Assembly (NCBI RefSeq): GCF_018736065.1
Contig: NZ_CP076128.1
Location: 3,735,001-3,799,000, forward strand
DNA: 64,000 bases
Direction of reading: 5' to 3'
Origin: Flammeovirga kamogawensis
Lineage (GTDB): Bacteria; Bacteroidota; Bacteroidia; Cytophagales; Flammeovirgaceae
Of this stretch, positions 1 through 10,565 are shown in pieces. A program made the translations under genes and the position numbers. Positions within the stretch are counted from its first letter, which is position 1. Every line of letters begins with the position of its first letter. A model generated the notes under the pieces. The model was not told the DNA's origin, did no database searches, and saw only the letters and a list, made by a program, of their open reading frames with translations.

Positions 1-2074
<2,074 letters not shown>

Positions 2075-2202
2075 CTTTTACGGTTAGCACTCTAGTAATA
2101 GAGTGCTAGCAAAGTTTTTCCTTTTCACTGTCAAATAACTGATTTTTATTAGTTATTTTGTATTAGTGATTAAATTCGATAATCAAAGATATTAAGATAT
2201 TG

Positions 2203-2312
2203 ATGGTGTCAATGACGTGGGTGTTCACCTCTTTCCATTCCGAACAGAGCAGTTAAGCCCCACAGTGCTGATGGTACTGGGTTAATCCCCGGGAGAGTAG
2301 GTCGACGCCACA
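2203..2312 (+). rRNA. 5S ribosomal RNA
   Basis: About 110 nt with the 5S hallmark CCGAACAGAGCAGTTAAGCC near 2241. Terminal helix I pairs TGGTGTC (2204-2210) with GACGCCA (2304-2310) through one G-U. It lies 128 nt after the 23S end, as in a standard rrn operon. No tRNA gene lies between 23S and 5S or after 5S. Ends are estimated from helix I. Confidence 0.96.
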
Positions 2313-2326
2313 TTCATTATATATAG

Positions 2327-2364
2327 AAGGTTAGTTAACACATGATGTTGACTAACCTTTTTTT
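2327..2364 (+). terminator. Terminator of the rRNA operon
   Basis: A 12-bp stem GGTTAGTTAACA (2329-2340) / TGTTGACTAACC (2346-2357) with one G-U pair and a 5-nt loop, followed by a run of seven T. It lies 15 nt after the 5S gene, so it ends the rrn transcript. Confidence 0.9.
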
Positions 2365-2414
2365 GTGGCTATACTTTTTTATGGAATAGTAGTAGTCAGA
2401 AGAATTTTATGACA

Positions 2415-2460
2415 AACTAAAAAGCCATAGGATAATTAAATATCTTATGACTTTTTAGTT
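2415..2460 (-). terminator. Terminator of the ACT-like protein gene
   Basis: A 20-bp nearly perfect inverted repeat (2415-2434 / 2441-2460) with a 6-nt loop. Read on the minus strand, it follows the stop codon at 2488 and has an A-rich 5' arm and a T-rich 3' arm, as expected of an intrinsic terminator. Confidence 0.6.
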
Positions 2461-2487
2461 ATTAAGATAATGTATGAAGGTAGTTAA

Positions 2488-3156
2488 CTAACTATTTTTC
2501 ATGTCATGTAATAACTTGAAAGTATGGTTTATCTCTTCTTTCTCGATAATTATAGAAAATTCATGCTTAGTAGATATAAATTCTACAACATTTATTTTAT
2601 TCCAAGCTAGTGTTTTTAAGATATGATAAAAAACACCCGGAGCATCTTTAGTATAAGATATTGGCATTCTCATAGTAACAGCAGCAAGATCTTGAATTTC
2701 TGAAAGTTTTTCTTCTTCCCAGAAGAGTTCTTTTACTTTATCTGCAAAAGTTCTACTCGTAATAATATTTGTCTCATGCATACCTTTTGATGAAGCATGA
2801 AATAAGTCACTACTACTATTTTGTACTAATTCTAATAAATCTTTCTGTGCACGAATAAGTGTAGGAGAGTTTTTATAGGCAAAATCGACAAGGTCTGATC
2901 TTACTAAAATATCTCCCATATGTCTTATGTAATCTTTTGCTTGATCTTCTAATTGAGAGGCGTCAACCTTGTGAGCCATTCGCTTAAGTGCCATTACAAT
3001 TGCTCCTTGTTGTACCTCTTTATTAAATCTTTGTTCAATTTCAGGATGTAACTTTCTAGCAAGAGCACTATAATTTATAATACCTTCTGCAATTCCCTCT
3101 TGTAGAAAAGGAGATTCATTTATCAGTTCAGCGATTACTTCAGCAAGTGTGAGCAT
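2488..3156 (-). CDS. ACT-like domain protein, function unknown
   Basis: 222 aa, soluble, no signal peptide. The first 100 residues are helical and start with MLTLAEVIAELINESPFLQE, resembling a small helical or winged-helix regulatory segment. The last 65 residues (motifs YTKDAPGVFYHILKTLAWNKIN and EFSIIIEKEEIN, quoted in part) have the alternation of an ACT-type fold, including a 'PGVFYHIL' segment like the 'PG-hydrophobic' turn of ACT domains in amino-acid sensing enzymes. I know of no enzyme with this architecture, so a ligand-sensing role is inference. It is a single gene, convergent with the rRNA operon and divergent from the glycosyltransferase, with a terminator at 2415-2460. Start chosen as the first ATG of the open frame. 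Confidence 0.7.
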   Translation of the reverse strand: MLTLAEVIAELINESPFLQEGIAEGIINYSALARKLHPEIEQRFNKEVQQGAIVMALKRMAHKVDASQLEDQAKDYIRHMGDILVRSDLVDFAYKNSPTLIRAQKDLLELVQNSSSDLFHASSKGMHETNIITSRTFADKVKELFWEEEKLSEIQDLAAVTMRMPISYTKDAPGVFYHILKTLAWNKINVVEFISTKHEFSIIIEKEEINHTFKLLHDMKNS

Positions 3157-3321
3157 ATGTACTTTAAATTTGAGACTAGATCAAAATTAATGTTTATAGT
3201 TAGACTTTTAAAGGCTTAGAAATAAATATCAAAAGATATATAGTTTTTTAAGTATACAGTACTCAATTTGTGTACCTTTATTTACAGATGTTACCTGTTA
3301 TTTTGAATAAATTAAACCCTT

Positions 3322-4629
3322 ATGAAAAAGGTACTTGTTATAACTTATTATTTCCCTCCATGTGGAGGTATACCTGTAATCAGACCTCTTAAGTTAATAA
3401 AATATATTAGAGATTTTGGTTGGGAACCTGTTTTAATTACCCCTAAAGATGCACACTATCCATCTTTTGACAATGAAATGTTAGAAGATTTCCCTCAAGA
3501 TATTGAAAGGATAAAAGTACCTATTTGGGAACCTTACAGTTTATATAAAAAGTTTACTTCAAGAAATAAGGATGAAAATGTCAATAATGTTTTAGTAGCA
3601 TCAGATGAGAAAAGTAAATCTTGGAAAGCAAAGCTAGCAGTTTTTGTAAGGAGTAATTTTTTTATACCTGATGCTAGAAAATTTTGGATTGAACCGGTTG
3701 TAAAAGAAGTATCAAGTTATTTAGAGAAGAATCAAGTAGATGCAATTATTACTACAGGACCTCCTCATTCAGTTAATTTAATAGGAGCTCATTTAAAAAA
3801 TCAATTTGATTTACCTTGGTTAGCAGATTTTCAAGATCCATGGACTCAAGTAGATTATTATAAAGAATTAATTTTAACGGATTGGGCGGATAATAAGCAT
3901 CATCAATTAGAACAACAAATATTCAAGAAGGCAGATGTAATAACAACAGTAAGTGATGCATGGAGAAATGATCTTTTAGATATTGGAGCCAAAAATGTTA
4001 CTGTAGTTCCATTAGGTTATGACCCTCAAGATTTTTCAATGTTATCTGATAAATCAGATGGTAAAAAAATGAGAATGACGCATCTTGGTTTAGTGGGTAA
4101 AGATCGTGTTCCTTATCAATTACTTGATATAATTTTAGAGCTATCAACAGAACTGGAAGGGTTTTCTACTCAATTTGAATTACAATTTATTGGTCAAATA
4201 GATTATTCAATATTAGAATTTATTGAAAAACACAAGGACGAAGGTTTAGTGTCTTTTATTTCTCAATTAACAAGAAAAGAAGCTTTAGAAAGAGGTAAAT
4301 CTTCAGACATACTTTTGATGCTATTAAATAAAGCAGATAATTCATCAGGTCGTATACCAGGTAAGTTGTTTGAATATCTTGCTCTTGAAAAAAATATCCT
4401 CAGTCTAGGAAATACATCTGGAGATTCTTCTAAAATAATTGCAGAAACAGGAATGGGAGAATGTTTTGAGTACAATCAAAAACAAGAAATAAAGCAATTA
4501 ATATCTTCAATGTTCTTGGAGTGGAAAAAAAATGGAAAACTAAAAACATTAAAAAGTAGCGCATACGCTAGATATAGATCACAAAATATAGCAGAAGCAT
4601 TTTCTATAGCCTTGAAAAGTATTCTTTGA
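3322..4629 (+). CDS. Glycosyltransferase, family 4-like (GT-B fold)
   Basis: 435 aa. The N-terminus, MKKVLVITYYFPPCGGIPVI, is the glycine-rich acceptor-domain loop typical of GT-B enzymes. An N-terminal GT4-like domain covers about residues 1-210. The C-terminal nucleotide-sugar domain (about 235-420) carries 'SGRIPGKLFEYLAL' near residue 345, the usual donor-binding segment. It most likely transfers a sugar to a surface polysaccharide or glycolipid on the cytoplasmic side of the membrane. Donor and acceptor cannot be told from sequence. It stands alone, with no other polysaccharide genes next to it, and rpiB follows 126 nt downstream with its own promoter. Confidence 0.85.
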   Translation: MKKVLVITYYFPPCGGIPVIRPLKLIKYIRDFGWEPVLITPKDAHYPSFDNEMLEDFPQDIERIKVPIWEPYSLYKKFTSRNKDENVNNVLVASDEKSKSWKAKLAVFVRSNFFIPDARKFWIEPVVKEVSSYLEKNQVDAIITTGPPHSVNLIGAHLKNQFDLPWLADFQDPWTQVDYYKELILTDWADNKHHQLEQQIFKKADVITTVSDAWRNDLLDIGAKNVTVVPLGYDPQDFSMLSDKSDGKKMRMTHLGLVGKDRVPYQLLDIILELSTELEGFSTQFELQFIGQIDYSILEFIEKHKDEGLVSFISQLTRKEALERGKSSDILLMLLNKADNSSGRIPGKLFEYLALEKNILSLGNTSGDSSKIIAETGMGECFEYNQKQEIKQLISSMFLEWKKNGKLKTLKSSAYARYRSQNIAEAFSIALKSIL

Positions 4630-4669
4630 GAAGAAAAAACACAAAAATATTGTATTAAATTAAAATAAC

Positions 4670-4701
4670 TTGTCGTCTACGCAAAACAATTGATAACTTT
4701 G
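4670..4701 (+). promoter_or_regulatory. Promoter of rpiB (Bacteroidota type)
   Basis: A -33 TTG at 4670-4672 and a -7 element TAACTTTG at 4694-4701, matching TAnnTTTG, with a 21-nt spacer. The predicted start is near 4708, which gives a leader of about 48 nt before rpiB. Confidence 0.7.
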
Positions 4702-4755
4702 CAGTTCTGATGAAATTTCATCTAGAATAATACTAAACATTAAATTAGTCAGATA

Positions 4756-5184
4756 ATGAAATTGGCAATTGGTGGCGATCACGCAGGTTACGAATACAAA
4801 GACGAAATCATTAAGCACTTAGAAGCAAATGGTCATGAGGTAAAGGATTTTGGTCCTTTTTCTACAGCATCTTGCGACTACCCTGATTATGTACATCCTT
4901 TAGCAACAGCTGTTGAAAATGGTGAGTATGAATTTGGTATCACTATTTGTGGTAGTGGAATTGGTGTTTCTATGGTAGCAAACAAGCATAAAGGTATTCG
5001 TGCAGGATTATGTTGGGAGCCAGTATTAGCAGCTTTAACTCGTCAGCACAATAATGCAAACGTATTATCAATGCCTGCTCGATTTATTTCACTTGCAAGA
5101 GCAATTGAGATTGTTGATACTTTTATATCAACAGATTTTGAAGGAGGACGTCATCAAAATAGAGTTGACAAGATACCTGTATAA
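4756..5184 (+). CDS. rpiB: Ribose-5-phosphate isomerase B
   Basis: 142 aa, the normal RpiB length. It interconverts ribose 5-phosphate and ribulose 5-phosphate in the non-oxidative pentose phosphate pathway. The LacA/RpiB signature is clear: N-terminal 'GGDHAGYEYK', the catalytic cysteine in 'ICGSGIG' (C65), and 'HNNANVLSMPAR'. The frame runs from ATG to TAA without defects. It is preceded by its own promoter, and a DUF4293 gene follows after 56 nt, probably in the same transcript up to the terminator at 5721. Confidence 0.97.
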   Translation: MKLAIGGDHAGYEYKDEIIKHLEANGHEVKDFGPFSTASCDYPDYVHPLATAVENGEYEFGITICGSGIGVSMVANKHKGIRAGLCWEPVLAALTRQHNNANVLSMPARFISLARAIEIVDTFISTDFEGGRHQNRVDKIPV

Positions 5185-5240
5185 ATAAATAGTTAATATA
5201 TTCTTGAAAAAGAGTATGTTATTAAAATATCAGATAGAAA

Positions 5241-5702
5241 ATGATTCAAAGAATTCAATCAATTTTCCTTTTTTTAATTACAGTAGCAATGGTAGCTGTA
5301 ATTTTTGCACCCATTTGGTCTGCAAATGTTGAAGGAAAACAAGCCACTTTAACGGCATTACAATTAGTAGTATCTGGTGGAGATACAGTAAATACTGTAG
5401 CAATAGCTATTGTGTCTGGATTATCTGCATTTGTAGCAGCAATTTCTTTATTCTCTTTTAAAAATAGAATGAATCAAATGAAATTGAACCTATTAAATAG
5501 TGTATTGATATTTGCAACAATAGGGTTGATCTTTTATTATGGATATTTTATGGGTACTGAATTAGTTGGCGGTGAAGGTAAATTTGCTGTTGGTTTCTTT
5601 TTACCTGTATTCTCTATAGTGTTTAATTCATTAGCGAATAGGTTTATACAGCGAGATGAGAAAAAAGTGAGAGATTCGATTAGTGGTCGTCTTAGAGACT
5701 AA
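5241..5702 (+). CDS. DUF4293 family membrane protein
   Basis: 153 aa with four hydrophobic helices (about residues 5-28, 50-72, 83-105 and 113-135) and a charged C-terminal tail. Start 'MIQRIQSIFLFLI' and the overall pattern match DUF4293, a family found mainly in Bacteroidota. Its function is unknown. It follows rpiB by 56 nt with no terminator between, so it is probably cotranscribed. A strong bidirectional terminator lies 19 nt after its stop. Confidence 0.85.
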   Translation: MIQRIQSIFLFLITVAMVAVIFAPIWSANVEGKQATLTALQLVVSGGDTVNTVAIAIVSGLSAFVAAISLFSFKNRMNQMKLNLLNSVLIFATIGLIFYYGYFMGTELVGGEGKFAVGFFLPVFSIVFNSLANRFIQRDEKKVRDSISGRLRD

Positions 5703-5720
5703 TTAGAGAATTTTTATAAA

Positions 5721-5756
5721 AAAAGAGGTTGATATGTTTTCATATCAACCTCTTTT
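5721..5756. terminator. Bidirectional terminator between convergent genes
   Basis: A perfect 16-bp stem (5721-5736 / 5741-5756) with a TTTT loop, A-rich on one side and T-rich on the other. It serves the rpiB-DUF4293 transcript on the plus strand and the acidic protein gene on the minus strand. Confidence 0.9.
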
Positions 5757-5770
5757 TGCTATTCGCTATT

Positions 5771-6277
5771 TTATTTCTCATTCCAGATATCGAATGAGTA
5801 AACTGTATCATCAAGTTTTAATGTATTATCATTGTATTCTTTAATGAACTTAGCAATTACTTCATCAGTAACCGAAGGGATATTTAAACAAATATCTAAT
5901 GGTACACCGCTACCATCTGCATCTTCAGGGCGCTCTTCAACAAATTCAGCAACATCATAATCGTCGTTCTTAGCAATTTCAGCAGAAATATCTTCTAAGG
6001 CTTCGATATGTGGACCGTCAATGACATCAAAGTCAGCATCTTTGAATTTAGGATTTTCTTCAATAACAAGCTGAGTTGCTTCTTCATGAATTTTTGCGAA
6101 GTATTCCATTTCAAGCGTATATAAAAACGCATCCATTACAACTTCTTCTCCACTTCTAGTTCCAATAAATTGGAATTGAACTTGACTTTCGTCGTTTTCA
6201 TCAGGTGCAGTGAAAACAAAAGATTTACCTGCAGCCTTGCAAGCATCTTTTACTTTGGCTAATAATTTTGTATTCAT
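5771..6277 (-). CDS. Acidic protein of unknown function
   Basis: 168 aa, very acidic, with no signal peptide or membrane segment. The C-terminal third holds 'GVPLDICLNIPSVTDEVIAKF'-like sequence (shortened here) and an aspartate/glutamate-rich middle (about residues 95-125). I do not recognise a family. A -7 like element lies 28 nt upstream, in the gap after the TRAP protein gene, so it is probably a separate cytoplasmic single-gene unit. It ends at the shared terminator 5721-5756. Confidence 0.75.
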   Translation of the reverse strand: MNTKLLAKVKDACKAAGKSFVFTAPDENDESQVQFQFIGTRSGEEVVMDAFLYTLEMEYFAKIHEEATQLVIEENPKFKDADFDVIDGPHIEALEDISAEIAKNDDYDVAEFVEERPEDADGSGVPLDICLNIPSVTDEVIAKFIKEYNDNTLKLDDTVYSFDIWNEK

Positions 6278-6304
6278 CTATGAGAATCAATGATTTATAA
6301 GCTG

Positions 6305-6312
6305 CAAAGATA
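6305..6312 (-). promoter_or_regulatory. Possible promoter -7 element of the acidic protein gene
   Basis: On the minus strand TATCTTTG (TAnnTTTG) followed by CAGC, 28 nt before the start codon at 6277. No clear -33 TTTG is visible, so this is a weak call. Confidence 0.4.
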
Positions 6313-6325
6313 CACCATTTTATGG

Positions 6326-7447
6326 TTATAAATAAGGTTGCATTGCATCTGTTGAGATTATTGACCATTGTTTAATATTTTTCTTGAATGCTTGGAAGCT
6401 TTCATTTACTTTTTTAGCAAATGGGTCATTAGCAATTAGTTCATTTAAAGTGTCTTCTGAATAACCTTTTAGAGCTTCCATTACATCTTCAGGGAAGGGA
6501 AGTATTTCATTCTTGCCTTCTTGTACAATTTTTTGTAAATATTCTGTATTGAATTTTTCAAACTCAGACATCATAATGCCATTGTATTTTAAAGAAACTG
6601 CTTTAATCAATACTTGAAGATCTTCAGGTAAACTATCATAAGCTTTTTTATTACAAACTAACTCTAATGTCGCAGAAGGTTCATGCCACCCTGGGTAATA
6701 GTAATATTTGGCAATTTTGTGAAAACCCATTAGATAATCATGATAAGGACCAATCCATTCTGTTGCATCAATCACACCTCGTTCTAGGTTGGTGTAAATT
6801 TCACCGCCAGGAACAGTAACAGAAGTTCCCCCAGCCTTGGTGAAAACTTTTCCACCTAAACCTGGAATTCTCATTTTTATACCTTTTAAGTCTTTAGTAG
6901 AGTTAATTTTTGTATTAAACCATCCACCCATTTGTGTTCCAGTATTTCCGCATGGAAATGGCTCTAAACCAATCTTATTATATAATTCTTTCCAAAGTTC
7001 GTTACCACCTCCATATAATAACCAAGCATTTTGCTCTCTAGTATTCATTCCGAAAGGAGTGGCTGTAAAAAATACAGATGCAGGAATTTTACCAGCCCAA
7101 TAATATGCAGCACCATGCATCATTTGAACACCACCCAATTGGACAGCATCAAAAGACTCTAATGCAGGTACTAGTTCACCTCCGCCATATACTTTTATGT
7201 TTAAACGCCCATCAGATAAATCAAACAGTTCTTTCGCTAAGTTATTCACACTTTCACCAAGAATAGGGAAGTTAGGAGGCCAAACTGTGACGCATTTCCA
7301 ATTAAATATTTGATCCTTATTGTTATTTGTTTTTTTCTTTTTTGAAGTAGAATTATCACATGCTGCTATTAAGCCACTTGCAATTGTAGCTGTACTTACT
7401 TTAGAAAGCTTTTTAATGAATGATCGTCTAGTATTTTTTTTAGTCAT
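6326..7447 (-). CDS. TRAP-type solute-binding lipoprotein (DctP/TakP family), orphan
   Basis: 373 aa from this ATG; the frame could start five codons earlier at 7462. The N-terminus 'TRRSFIKKLS' is a twin-arginine-like motif, followed by a hydrophobic stretch ending in 'LIAAC', a lipobox, so the protein may be a Tat-exported lipoprotein. The body resembles the TakP branch of TRAP receptors: 'KMRIPGLGGKVFTKAGG' and 'ERGVIDATEWIGPYHD' form the carboxylate-binding core. Such proteins bind 2-oxoacids or related carboxylates and hand them to a DctQ/DctM permease. No permease gene is adjacent, so partner and ligand are unknown. Confidence 0.85.
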   Translation of the reverse strand: MTKKNTRRSFIKKLSKVSTATIASGLIAACDNSTSKKKKTNNNKDQIFNWKCVTVWPPNFPILGESVNNLAKELFDLSDGRLNIKVYGGGELVPALESFDAVQLGGVQMMHGAAYYWAGKIPASVFFTATPFGMNTREQNAWLLYGGGNELWKELYNKIGLEPFPCGNTGTQMGGWFNTKINSTKDLKGIKMRIPGLGGKVFTKAGGTSVTVPGGEIYTNLERGVIDATEWIGPYHDYLMGFHKIAKYYYYPGWHEPSATLELVCNKKAYDSLPEDLQVLIKAVSLKYNGIMMSEFEKFNTEYLQKIVQEGKNEILPFPEDVMEALKGYSEDTLNELIANDPFAKKVNESFQAFKKNIKQWSIISTDAMQPYL

Positions 7448-7574
7448 ATTATACATGTTCAAAGAACAAAAAAATGAGATTGAAGTCTGAAAATTTCAAA
7501 AATTATGGGAATATAATGTTTATGTTAATAAAAGCTACCTATGTTCCTGTTTTTTAGTGATATAAGAATAAATA

Positions 7575-7605
7575 TTTGGTATGTTATTTAAAATGCTTAC
7601 CTTTG
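7575..7605 (+). promoter_or_regulatory. Promoter of the S10-type ribosomal operon
   Basis: TTTG at 7575-7578, a 19-nt spacer, and TACCTTTG at 7598-7605: a full match to the Bacteroidota housekeeping consensus. The predicted start near 7612 leaves a leader of about 150 nt before rplC. Confidence 0.85.
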
Positions 7606-7611
7606 CAAGCC

Positions 7612-7763
7612 GTTTGAAAGCTGTACTATATCAAATCAGCTCGAACGAGAGATACAAAATGAAGGACCAGACGGGGAGCTCGATGCGTATTTTTTGTTCA
7701 GTGAGCTGGATGTTTATGAGCTGACATTCAGGTATTTTATAAAATTTAATTAAGTATAGAACA
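7612..7763 (+). promoter_or_regulatory. Structured leader before rplC, possible ribosomal-protein autoregulation site
   Basis: About 150 nt of untranslated leader, GC-richer than the other intergenic DNA here. TCAGCTC at 7637-7643 can pair with GAGCTGA at 7729-7735, or partly with a GAGCTG at 7704-7709. These are mutually exclusive pairings, as seen in autoregulatory leaders. A 21-codon frame from 7660 is not convincing. Regulation by L4 or another encoded protein is inference by analogy with other S10 operons. Confidence 0.4.
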
Positions 7764-8384
7764 ATGCCAGGACTTATTGCAAAAAAAGTCGGTATGACTA
7801 GTATTTATGATGAAAACGGCAAGAATATCGCTTGTACGTTGATTCAAACTGGTCCTAACGTTGTGACTCAAGTTAAGACGCAAGAAACGGATGGCTACAC
7901 TGCTATCCAAGTAGGCTTCGACGAGAAAAAGGAGAAGCGCACGTCCGCTGCTATGAAAGGTCACTTCTCAAAAGCAAGTACTACGCCTAAGCGCAAAGTA
8001 ATTGAATTCCGTAACCCAGTAATGGAGCGTGGATTAGGAGACGTTTTAAAGATGGATGAAATTTTCTCTGAGGGAGAATTTGTTGATATCGTAGGAACAT
8101 CAAAAGGTAAAGGTTTCCAAGGTGTAGTTAAGAGACACAACTTCGGTGGTGTTGGACAAGCTACTCACGGTCAGCATAACCGTTTGAGAGCTCCAGGTGC
8201 TATTGGTGCTTGTGCTACTCCATCACGTGTTTTCAAAGGTCTTCGTATGGCTGGACGTACTGGTGGAAAACGTGTTAAAGTGATGAACTTACGCGTTATG
8301 AAGATGTACCCAGAGGACGGTTTAATCCTTGTTTCTGGTGCAATCCCAGGTGCTAAAAATTCTTACGTAATCCTTGAAAAGTAG
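7764..8384 (+). CDS. rplC: Large ribosomal subunit protein uL3
   Basis: 206 aa. L3 binds 23S rRNA early in 50S assembly, and its loop reaches the peptidyl-transferase centre. '[17 protein letters not shown]' at the start and '[19 protein letters not shown]' in the middle are diagnostic. It is first in a seven-gene ribosomal cluster. Usually rpsJ precedes it, but here the promoter and leader lie directly upstream. Seven nt separate it from rplD. Confidence 0.98.
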   Translation: MPGLIAKKVGMTSIYDENGKNIACTLIQTGPNVVTQVKTQETDGYTAIQVGFDEKKEKRTSAAMKGHFSKASTTPKRKVIEFRNPVMERGLGDVLKMDEIFSEGEFVDIVGTSKGKGFQGVVKRHNFGGVGQATHGQHNRLRAPGAIGACATPSRVFKGLRMAGRTGGKRVKVMNLRVMKMYPEDGLILVSGAIPGAKNSYVILEK

Positions 8385-8391
8385 TCGGAAG

Positions 8392-9009
8392 ATGGAAATC
8401 GCAGTATTGAATTCTAAAGGCGTTGAGACAGGTAAAGTAACTTTACCAGAAGCGGTATTTGGCATCGAGCCAAATGATCACGCTATCTATCTTGACGTGA
8501 AAGCGTACTTGGCAGCACAACGTCAAGGAACGCATAAAGCTAAAGAGCGTGCTGAGATCGCAGGATCTACTCGCAAGCTTAAAAAACAAAAAGGTACAGG
8601 TACGGCTCGTTCGGGCTCAATCAAATCTCCAGTATTCCGTGGAGGTGGACGTATTTTTGGACCTCGTCCGAGAGATTACCGTCAATCACTTAACAAAAAA
8701 GTTAAGCAATTGGCTCGTCGTTCGGCACTTGCTTACAAAGCACAAGAAAGTAATGTTATAGCTGTTGAAGGTTTATCATTTGATGCTCCTCAAACTAAAG
8801 CATTTAAAGAAGTGCTTGCAAACTTGAACTTAACTGGTGTTAAAACATTAGTAGTTCTTGGTGAGCAAAACGAAAATGTTTATAAGTCTTCAAGAAACTT
8901 ATCTAAGGCAAATGTTGTAGTGGTTAATTCGTTAAACACTTATGATATCTTGCACGCAGACAAGTTAGTTCTTGCTCAAGACGCAGTTGAAAAATTGTCT
9001 AACCTCTAA
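8392..9009 (+). CDS. rplD: Large ribosomal subunit protein uL4
   Basis: 205 aa. L4 binds domain I of 23S rRNA and lines the exit tunnel. The central basic segment 'KKQKGTGTARSGSIKSPVFR' and 'FGPRPRDYRQSLNKKVKQLA' are typical. The frame opens earlier, at 8374 inside rplC, but ATG 8392 gives the normal N-terminus MEIAVLNSKG and a 7-nt gap after rplC. In several bacteria L4 represses its own operon, and the leader upstream of rplC would be the place for that here. Confidence 0.97.
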   Translation: MEIAVLNSKGVETGKVTLPEAVFGIEPNDHAIYLDVKAYLAAQRQGTHKAKERAEIAGSTRKLKKQKGTGTARSGSIKSPVFRGGGRIFGPRPRDYRQSLNKKVKQLARRSALAYKAQESNVIAVEGLSFDAPQTKAFKEVLANLNLTGVKTLVVLGEQNENVYKSSRNLSKANVVVVNSLNTYDILHADKLVLAQDAVEKLSNL

Positions 9010-9021
9010 GCCCTTAATATA

Positions 9022-9309
9022 ATGCAAGTATTGGTAAAACCTATCTTGACAGAAAAGGCTGCAATTGCTCACGAAAAAGGTGTTTACACTTTCGTAGTAG
9101 CTAAAGGAGCTAACAAGGTACAGATCAAACAAGCTGTTGAAGCAAAGTATGGTGTTTCTGTAGATGCAGTTCGTACTGCAATTCTACCAGGTAAATCAAA
9201 AACTCGTTACACAAAAGCTGCTGTAATTAGCGGTCATACTTCATCATACAAAAAAGCGATGGTGAAAGTTGTAGAGGGTGAGATTATCGACATCTACGAA
9301 GGTCTTTAA
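9022..9309 (+). CDS. rplW: Large ribosomal subunit protein uL23
   Basis: 95 aa, normal length. It sits at the tunnel exit and docks trigger factor and SRP. 'VLVKPILTEKAAIAHEKGVY' at the N-terminus is the L23 signature, and the C-terminal 'YKKAMVKVVEGEIIDIYEGL' is typical. It starts 12 nt after rplD. A 144-nt non-coding gap with a hairpin follows before rplB, unusually long for this cluster. Confidence 0.97.
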   Translation: MQVLVKPILTEKAAIAHEKGVYTFVVAKGANKVQIKQAVEAKYGVSVDAVRTAILPGKSKTRYTKAAVISGHTSSYKKAMVKVVEGEIIDIYEGL

Positions 9310-9453
9310 GATCTGATCTAAAGAAAAAAGAAAAGTATCGGGTTCGGAACTTTTGGGTTCCGAGCACTGGTATAAGTTTAACCAATTTGTTGTCTATGGT
9401 AGTCAGGAAAACCTATCTGATTACTGTAAAAGCAAATTACGAAAGTTTGAAAA
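9310..9453 (+). other. Intercistronic spacer with hairpin inside the ribosomal operon
   Basis: 144 nt without a gene, between rplW and rplB, where gaps are otherwise 0-12 nt. A 9-bp hairpin pairs 9342-9350 with 9357-9365 around a TTTTGG loop. No T-run follows, so it is not a simple terminator. No full promoter match is visible. It may be a processing, translation-control or protein-binding site. Confidence 0.4.
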
Positions 9454-10278
9454 ATGGCTGTTAAAAAGTTAAAGCCCATAACTCCGGGACAGCGATTCAG
9501 AGTCGCTCCTACTTTCGAGGAAATCACGAAAAGTACACCAGAAAAGTCACTGACTGTTGGTAAGCACCGTTCAGGTGGTCGTAACAACTCAGGTAAAATG
9601 ACTGTACGTAACATTGGTGGCGGTCATAAGCGTAAATTACGTGCGATCGACTTCAAACGTAACAAGCATGGCATTCCTGGTATCGTGAAATCTATCGAGT
9701 ACGATCCAAACCGTACTGCACGTATTGCATTGATCTATTATGTAGATGGTGCTAAAACGTATATCGTTGCTCCAGAAGGATTACAAGTTGGACAGACTAT
9801 CTTGTCTGGTTCAGGTGTAGCTCCTGATCTTGGAAATGCGCTTCCATTGTCTGAAATCCCTGTTGGTTCAATTATCCACAATGTGGAGTTGAAGCCAGGT
9901 AAAGGTGCTGCTATGGTACGTTCTGCTGGTGCTTATGCACAGTTGTTAGGTCGTACAGGTAGATATGCTACACTTAAATTACCTTCAGGTGAAACTAGAC
10001 TAGTATTAATCGAATGCTTAGCAACTATCGGTACTGTTTCTAACGGCGATCATATGAACGTTCGTTTAGGTAAGGCTGGTAGAAAGCGTTGGTTAGGTCG
10101 TAGACCACGTGTAAGAGGTGTTGCAATGAACCCAGTTGATCACCCTATGGGTGGTGGTGAAGGTAAATCTTCAGGAGGTCACCCTCGTTCACGTACAGGT
10201 GTTTACGCTAAAGGTCAGAAAACGCGTAACACTAAGAAGTACTCTAGTAAGCTGATCGTTTCAAGAAGGAAAAAGTAA
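9454..10278 (+). CDS. rplB: Large ribosomal subunit protein uL2
   Basis: 274 aa, the expected length. L2 is needed for subunit association and peptidyl transfer. It has the N-terminal OB-like RNA-binding domain, '[20 protein letters not shown]' in the middle, and near the C-terminus '[20 protein letters not shown]' with the conserved histidine. Eight nt separate it from rpsS. Confidence 0.98.
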   Translation: MAVKKLKPITPGQRFRVAPTFEEITKSTPEKSLTVGKHRSGGRNNSGKMTVRNIGGGHKRKLRAIDFKRNKHGIPGIVKSIEYDPNRTARIALIYYVDGAKTYIVAPEGLQVGQTILSGSGVAPDLGNALPLSEIPVGSIIHNVELKPGKGAAMVRSAGAYAQLLGRTGRYATLKLPSGETRLVLIECLATIGTVSNGDHMNVRLGKAGRKRWLGRRPRVRGVAMNPVDHPMGGGEGKSSGGHPRSRTGVYAKGQKTRNTKKYSSKLIVSRRKK

Positions 10279-10286
10279 TTTAAGTC

Positions 10287-10565
10287 ATGGCAAGATCGCT
10301 AAAAAAAGGACCTTACATTGATTTTCGTTTGGTAAAGAAAATCGATGCGACTAATGAGTCTGGCAAGAAGCAAGTCATCAAGACTTGGTCTCGTAGATCT
10401 ATGATCTCTCCAGATTTCATCGGTCATACATTTGCTGTACATAATGGCAACAAATTTATTCCTGTTTATGTTACCGAAAATATGGTAGGTCATAAGCTAG
10501 GAGAATTTGCTCCAACACGTACTTACAAAGGTCATATCAACAAAAAAGATAAAGGCAAGAAATAA
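10287..10565 (+). CDS. rpsS: Small ribosomal subunit protein uS19
   Basis: 92 aa. S19 contacts the head of the 30S subunit and A-site tRNA. '[19 protein letters not shown]' and '[20 protein letters not shown]' are diagnostic. Its stop overlaps the start of rplV by one base (TAATG), which suggests translational coupling. Confidence 0.98.
   Translation: MARSLKKGPYIDFRLVKKIDATNESGKKQVIKTWSRRSMISPDFIGHTFAVHNGNKFIPVYVTENMVGHKLGEFAPTRTYKGHINKKDKGKK

Noticed and set aside
7660-7725. 21-codon leader peptide before rplC
   Set aside because: No codon pattern or motif supports translation, and it overlaps the predicted helices.
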